A DNA stretch of 64,000 bases from Aurelia coerulea (lineage: Eukaryota > Cnidaria > Scyphozoa > Semaeostomeae > Ulmaridae): positions 19,016,501-19,080,500 of the forward strand of contig CM076960.1 of assembly GCA_039566865.1 (NCBI GenBank), given 5' to 3'. Positions 60,301 through 64,000 of the stretch are shown here, one piece after another. The position numbers were made by a program, and so were the translations under genes. The notes below the pieces were generated by a model. It worked only from the letters and a program-made list of their open reading frames with translations, had not been told where the DNA came from and ran no database searches. The number at the start of each line of letters is the position of its first letter. The stretch's first letter is position 1.

Positions 60301-63300
60301 AAAATAATTTTTATCATTCTAGGCCAGCGAGTCCATGCAATCACCTGAAGACAAACCAACAAGTATGTGTTGTATTATTCATTCGATATATTATTTATTC
60401 AAAATATCCTTCCTTATTTATTTCATTAATTAATCATTGATAATTAATGTTAATTCATTACTCCTCCTGAGAGTTTGACATCTTTATTATGTCAGGTTTT
60501 ATCAACCTGCTACGCCAAAAGACTGTTTGTCATTTGCATTAATCAGGGAAGACATTTCAATTATCTTTGATGATCAAAGACCCTATAAAGCTCTGCGTAC
60601 TTCTCACATCAATTTTGGCAAAGATAAGTTATGTGCTAAAATGTAAATAAAGGTTTTCTCAACCTAGCTTTCAGGCTGATTTCCAATCAGTCGAATGTTC
60701 TGAGTGGGTGGAAGTTTTATTGTTTATGAGAGAAAATATCGCTTTTAAGTTGAATAGAGAGTTACGGTATGTTACCTTTTATTCTGTAAAGCTCTGCTGG
60801 CTCAGAAAATGCTATTGACTGGAAATCAGCCTTCACAGAGGAACCTAACATGATATTGAAACTCATTCCATTGTCATTAAATTCAGCGATGTACTAAAAT
60901 ACAGCGGGTACCCGCAAATAAGAAACCACTTTTTAAATTGAGGCCTCAGAGAGTTTCCTATTTAAAGAGACCTTTCATGATCAGGGTCAAAGTTTCTTAT
61001 ACATAGGTAATCAAGTTAAGTCAAGTCAAGGTATATGACAGTACCATACATGCATGTGTATTTAACCTTAATGGTACATTTTACATTTTTACCATGTTAC
61101 GTTGTTGTGGTGTGAATCTTTAATTTTGAAAATGTTCATTCTGTTTTGAGAATACTACATTCTATCACAGTCATTTATGGGAATATCTTTTGGCATTCAG
61201 GAACAAACTATAATAACAATCCTGAAAATAAGAAACATTTAAATTTCAGACCTAAAATTGTTTCTTATTAAAGGAGCCTTTTTTGAAGAAAATGAGGCCT
61301 GTTTCTTGTTCAAGGGGGTTTCTTATTTGCGGGTACTTACTGTAGACCTTGTACCTATTCTAAAAAGAGTCGGATTCAAACGAGATAACACATTTTGAGG
61401 AAATTTGAATGTGCACAATAGAGATAGAAGCTGTAACGCCACTCAAAATCGAACTTCTTGTATGAAAATGTATAAAAATATCGCTCGATCTAGACTCCTT
61501 TTGAGAATACACGTTTTTTTTTTATAAGAAACTTGGATCAGCACTTAGTACTAAAAGTTTCTTAATTTCTCATGAAAATTTCGGTGTTTTAGTAGTAAAA
61601 GTTTCTTAATTAGTTTCTTATTTTTTGGGTCTAAAATTGCGGTATTGTTCGAAGTTGGGCCTTCTTCTCGAGAAAGGGCTTCCATTTTGCATTGACATTG
61701 TCATCGAGAAGAAGCCATGCACATCAAGGCAAAAATGTACCAATTTTGCAGTTAAAAGTCAAGAAAAGGCGAATTTACCTTTGTTAGAGAGACATAGAAT
61801 AAGAGAGACATACATAAATAAAGTTTTAGAGTTTCTTAACTGTTCTTGAGCGTAGTACTAGAGTTTCTTAAATTTTTGGTCATCGTAGTACTAGTTTCTT
61901 ATAAACCAGTTTCTTATAAAAAAAAAACGTGTAGTTGAAAGGTCTATTGTGATTACATGATGTTTCGAACCGTAAAGATCACACCTTGTGAAAACTTTTG
62001 CTAAAAAATTGTCATTTCTTGCAAGTCTCTTTATTTGGACTATTTTATCGATAAATTTGATCCCTAAAAAGGATAAAGCTTAAATGCACACTGTCATTGG
62101 GCATTGCACTGATTGGGTAAGACAATCCAAAAGATAAGCTAAACTTCCAAAAATTCTACCCCTAATGCAGGCAAGTAGCAGCAGATACATTGCAAATGAA
62201 GATGTTTTCTACATGTTTGAACCCCGTGGAATTCACCAGTGCAATCAGATTTGTTGTGCCATTAACGATCATAAAGGTACAGTTGGATATGTTTAGCCTA
62301 AACACACGCAAAGCAACAGGCAGGCTGAAGAAATTGTACGCCACGCGCTAGCCACGCGCCAATTGGAGAGGAATTTCTCATTGAATTTGATTATGTTGGC
62401 CAACTGATCTTTATCTTTGTTTACAAAAATATTGTACAGCCCCTGTAAAGGCTTGGAAAATACGGCTCACTAGGGTCAGGGTTTTTGTTGCTAATTTTAT
62501 CTGAAGATCTAGCCATTCACATCCACGACAGTGTCCCTTTGAATAGCCTCTACTTGCGAAACTTATTCGTAATTTAATTTATGGTATTCACCTTGTGTTG
62601 ACTAATCAGATCAAATCTGCATTTTGTGTACAGGTGAAGTAAGCCAAACTCCAATTCGTGATATGCTGAAAAGATTTACGGCTGAGAAATTATCAGAATC
62701 CGCAGACAAGAAGAATAAAATGATGAGACACAGTGCAGCTGAAGTTTTGGAATCCAAAATGAATAATAACATCAGGAGTGTAAGTTTATATTTGTTTTCA
62801 TACATTTGTATTGAGCGTACATATTATGATATCTGCTTCCCAGGGCAATACCAGAAAGTACAGACCTTCATAATTTTGATCTTTGGAAACAACCCTTTCA
62901 TGCTTTTATCTTTATCGAATTTTGGAAACAAGAAGTTATCTAGCTCTGCCATAGGCTAATAAACCATAATGATAACTGTTTTCTTCTGACAATACCGAAA
63001 ATAATATAACCCTCAGCCTCATCAGCTTCTGGTTAACACTTTCTGGTATTGCCCTCTGAAATAGTTATTATAGTTAGAAGCTGAGGATTGATATTTTCGG
63101 TATTTCCTGAAGGACAGAGTTATTAATTATATGGTTTGTTACCCTATGGCAGGTTGGATAAATTCTTGTTTTAAAAGATCGATAAAAGATAGAATCATAA
63201 AAAGTTTGTTTCAAAAGATTAAAATGACCGAAGGTCTAGCATGAAGCAATTAAAGATTAAGCCACTTGATACTGTTCAAATGTGACAATGGTCTGTATTG

Positions 63301-63643
63301 AGAAACAATGCCTTATTCCTGCGTCAGTTTTGAACGCTTTCGGGCAATCAGATTTGTTATATTGTATTGCATGCTTTGTCAGTCCTCAAAGTCGTCTTGG
63401 TTAATGCTTTCTTCACTTTTGGATTTTTGTAAATAGCTTTGTAAAAAAGTTTTCTAGGATAAATGGTGCCTGATTGATTTGTATATCAATAGATAGATTT
63501 ATTTATTCATTAATTGTTTGATTGATTGATTTTAGTCGTCTTCGAGAACGTCAGCAAAAGCATCAGAACAACAAAATATATCGGAGATTGATCAGCAGTC
63601 CTTGGACTTTTTAGAAGACCAATGGAAAGGAACATTAACAAGT
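48324..63643 (+). CDS. FAM13-like RhoGAP protein, both ends incomplete
   Basis: Exons: 48324-48429, 49056-49172, 50156-50233, 50638-50705, 51775-51838, 52463-52499, 53280-53365, 53628-53685, 55321-55411, 55678-55706, 56227-56257, 56835-57046, 58275-58391, 59421-59508, 60323-60362, 62634-62779, 63536-63643 (1,476 nt, 492 codons seen). Phases agree throughout. The first exon has an acceptor (CTTTCATAG), so an upstream exon is likely; the first in-frame ATG is in KMKKMISSP. Residues about 40-215 form a RhoGAP domain: FGVSLDELV, the arginine-finger GVFRVNG (Arg83), SLLKMFLRELPDS (Lys120, Arg124), LLKYLINFLNQI and ALAVVFGPN. Then a Ser/Pro-rich linker and the FAM13-specific ILEFTIRDAVKEHLFG. The gene continues past the window, where the coiled-coil part of FAM13A/B is expected. 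FAM13 proteins are cytosolic and act on Rho-type GTPases. Odd: Ala194 stands where most RhoGAPs have the Asn of NLAVVFGPN. Confidence 0.88.
48562..48744 (+). mobile_element. R-family MITE, copy 3
   Basis: TTGACCTTTTAGCTCTTCTA at the left and AAAATAGCTGAAAGGTCTA at the right are inverted ends; the centre has AACGTTCGATCGAGTGGCGT. It is in FAM13 intron 1. Confidence 0.75.
49304..49399. mobile_element. snapback palindromic element, ~39-bp arms
   Basis: The arms CCAAGGGCCCTAG...AGATCTTACCT and the inverse enclose about 18 bases. TCAAA lies on both sides (49299-49303, 49400-49404), a possible 5-bp target duplication. The inner AGATCTTACCT resembles the arm ends of 6480-6574. Confidence 0.7.
49520..49968. 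mobile_element. M1-family MITE copy 2 (TA target)
   Basis: CAGTAAGAACCTGCAAAATA and the inverse TATTTTGCGGGTTCTTACTG are flanked by TA. Internal repeats of AAGAAACCT/GGTTTCTTA recur. 449 bp, FAM13 intron 2. Confidence 0.8.
50909..51331. mobile_element. M1-family MITE copy 3 (TA target)
   Basis: CAGTAAATCCCCGCATATAA and its exact inverse are the ends, flanked by TA. 423 bp, in FAM13 intron 4. It has the best-conserved termini of the family. Confidence 0.85.
51960..52120 (-). pseudogene. RTE-like LINE C-terminal fragment
   Basis: The minus strand reads KDLEELRSIAQDRDEWRQLS followed by RNIMRAGEAA and a stop, a common end of endonuclease-reverse transcriptase polyproteins. Short relic in FAM13 intron 5. 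Confidence 0.6.
55945..56120. mobile_element. MITE with TA flanks and GGACAC inverted ends
   Basis: CCGTGGAAGCCCCATATAAT at the left is imperfectly inverted at the right (CGTTAATGGAGGTTCCACTG), with TA outside both ends. Internal GTCCGTT/GTTGTCCG motifs repeat. 176 bp, FAM13 intron 10. Confidence 0.75.
57881..57995 (+). mobile_element. SINE family B, tail-only copy 2
   Basis: AATCACGAGGTGTTATCACA, then GATAAATTTAGCTTCTTAG and CGAACTACCGGGATGCTAAG match the body of 29972-30190. The tRNA-like head is missing. FAM13 intron 12. Confidence 0.6.
58431..58600 (-). mobile_element. short retroposon relic with poly(A) on the minus strand
   Basis: About 22 T residues at 58431-58452 are followed by an inverted pair (GTGCCATCCAAAGCAGGAAA and TAGTCCCTACTTTGGATGAC). 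The T-run reads as a poly(A) tail on the minus strand. Family unknown. Confidence 0.45.
58600..58714. mobile_element. small element with 18-bp perfect inverted ends
   Basis: GGTAGCTTGGTACCAAAT and its exact reverse complement bound a 115-bp AT-rich segment in FAM13 intron 13. No target duplication is evident. Confidence 0.65.
59158..59207. repeat. microsatellite (AATG)n
   Basis: About 12 uninterrupted AATG units in FAM13 intron 13. A second simple tract (AATCAATC/AGTCAATC) lies at 59570-59620. Confidence 0.9.
59662..59850. mobile_element. TTAA-flanked MITE, intact copy C
   Basis: TTAAAGTTAGTTGACGGAG at the left and CTCCGTCAACTAACTTTAA at the right are exact inverses; the outer TTAA is the target. 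189 bp, FAM13 intron 14. Best copy of the three. Confidence 0.8.
60902..61342. mobile_element. M1-family MITE copy 4 (TA target)
   Basis: CAGCGGGTACCCGCAAATAA at the left and TTATTTGCGGGTACTTACTG at the right are inverted, with TA outside both. It shares its right TA with the start of the R-family copy at 61343. FAM13 intron 15. Confidence 0.8.
61343..61946 (-). mobile_element. R-family MITE, copy 4, split by a nested MITE
   Basis: TAGACCTTGTACCTATTC at the left and TAGTTGAAAGGTCTA at the right are the family ends. Between them the family core (CGCCACTCAAAATCGAAC, ATCGCTCGATCTAGACTCC) is present in inverse orientation. A 422-bp element (61510-61931) is inserted near the right end. Confidence 0.75.
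61510..61931. mobile_element. M1-related MITE nested inside an R-family element
   Basis: CACGTTTTTTTTTTATAAGA and its inverse AAAAAAACGTG form the ends with TA outside. The internal AAGAAAC/GTTTCTTA motif links it to the M1 family, but its outermost bases differ. Confidence 0.7.
62992..63105. repeat. inverted repeat, ~30-bp imperfect arms
   Basis: AATACCGAAAATAATATAAC and CCTCAGC pair with GCTGAGGATTGATATTTTCG further right. A second inverted pair (GGGCAATACCAGAAAG at about 62843 and CTTTCTGGTATTGCCC) overlaps it. FAM13 intron 16. Confidence 0.5.
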
Positions 63644-63760
63644 GTGAGTAAAACAACAATTTTATGTCCTAAAAATTCATAGACCTTTTTATTTACAGGA
63701 TTTGAAGTTTGGAACTGTCTTTTAAGGCTGGTAAATCGACAATATTAAAATCGTAAACAA

Positions 63761-63931
63761 TAGGCTTTTTGCCGTTCTAAAAGAGTCTGGATCGAGTGAT
63801 ATTTTTGTACAGTTTTGTACGAATCGTACGATTGAGTGGCGTCATAGCTGTTGTTCACATTCGAAAATTCTACAAAATGTATCAAAGTATCGTTTGATCC
63901 AGATTATTTTTGGAATAGCTAAAAGGTATAT
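63761..63931 (+). mobile_element. R-family MITE, copy 5
   Basis: TAGGCTTTTTGCCGTTCTAA at the left and GGAATAGCTAAAAGGTATA at the right are diverged family ends; AGAGTCTGGATCGAG and GATTGAGTGGCGTC are intact. FAM13 intron 17, at the window edge. Confidence 0.7.
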
Positions 63932-64000
63932 TAGTGATTTATCTTTATTATCAATAGCCACCTGTCAAATTTCATCAATATTCGCAGGTAGTCTTCCTCT

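Overview
The window is animal nuclear DNA. It is AT-rich, every gene is split by GT-AG introns, and the gene content is metazoan: a death-domain/STAND/TPR receptor-like protein, glyoxylate/hydroxypyruvate reductase, an animal haem peroxidase and a FAM13-type RhoGAP protein. The dense load of small inverted-repeat elements, tRNA-derived SINEs and 5'-truncated LINE tails, plus a death-domain STAND-TPR gene, suggests a marine invertebrate. A cnidarian is my best guess, but the species cannot be fixed from this sequence alone.

Layout. (1) 1502-7541, minus strand: a five-exon gene assembled by splice phase into a 1,227-residue protein with an N-terminal death domain, a P-loop STAND NTPase and a helical/TPR C-terminus. 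(2) 7542-8773: divergent intergenic/promoter interval. (3) 8774-20757, plus: a complete 12-exon GRHPR gene of about 324 residues, whose fifth exon is present as two homologous, phase-matched, mutually exclusive copies encoding the NAD(P)-binding GxGxxG loop. (4) 20758-23019: short intergenic interval with a mariner-type MITE and a perfect hairpin insertion. (5) 23020-35851, plus: a 16-exon secreted haem peroxidase of about 767 residues with an unrecognised N-terminal region. (6) 35852-48323: gene-poor stretch with a candidate FAM13 promoter/first exon near 36.8 kb, a LINE tail, MITEs and a minisatellite. (7) 48324 to beyond 64000, plus: 17 exons of a FAM13-like gene with an N-terminal RhoGAP domain, running off the right edge.

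The genes look like unrelated neighbours, not a pathway cluster; GRHPR and the peroxidase both touch redox/peroxide metabolism, but nothing here ties them together. Introns and spacers hold most of the unusual structure: at least five copies of a TA-flanked MITE family (one nested inside another repeat), TTAA-flanked elements, G-run elements with 8-bp target duplications, perfect snapback hairpins with 8-9 bp target duplications, and an intronic tandem repeat apparently made by copying the splice acceptor and leading edge of a peroxidase exon.

Gene models were made by hand from splice sites, reading phase and remembered family sequences. No alignment or search was run.
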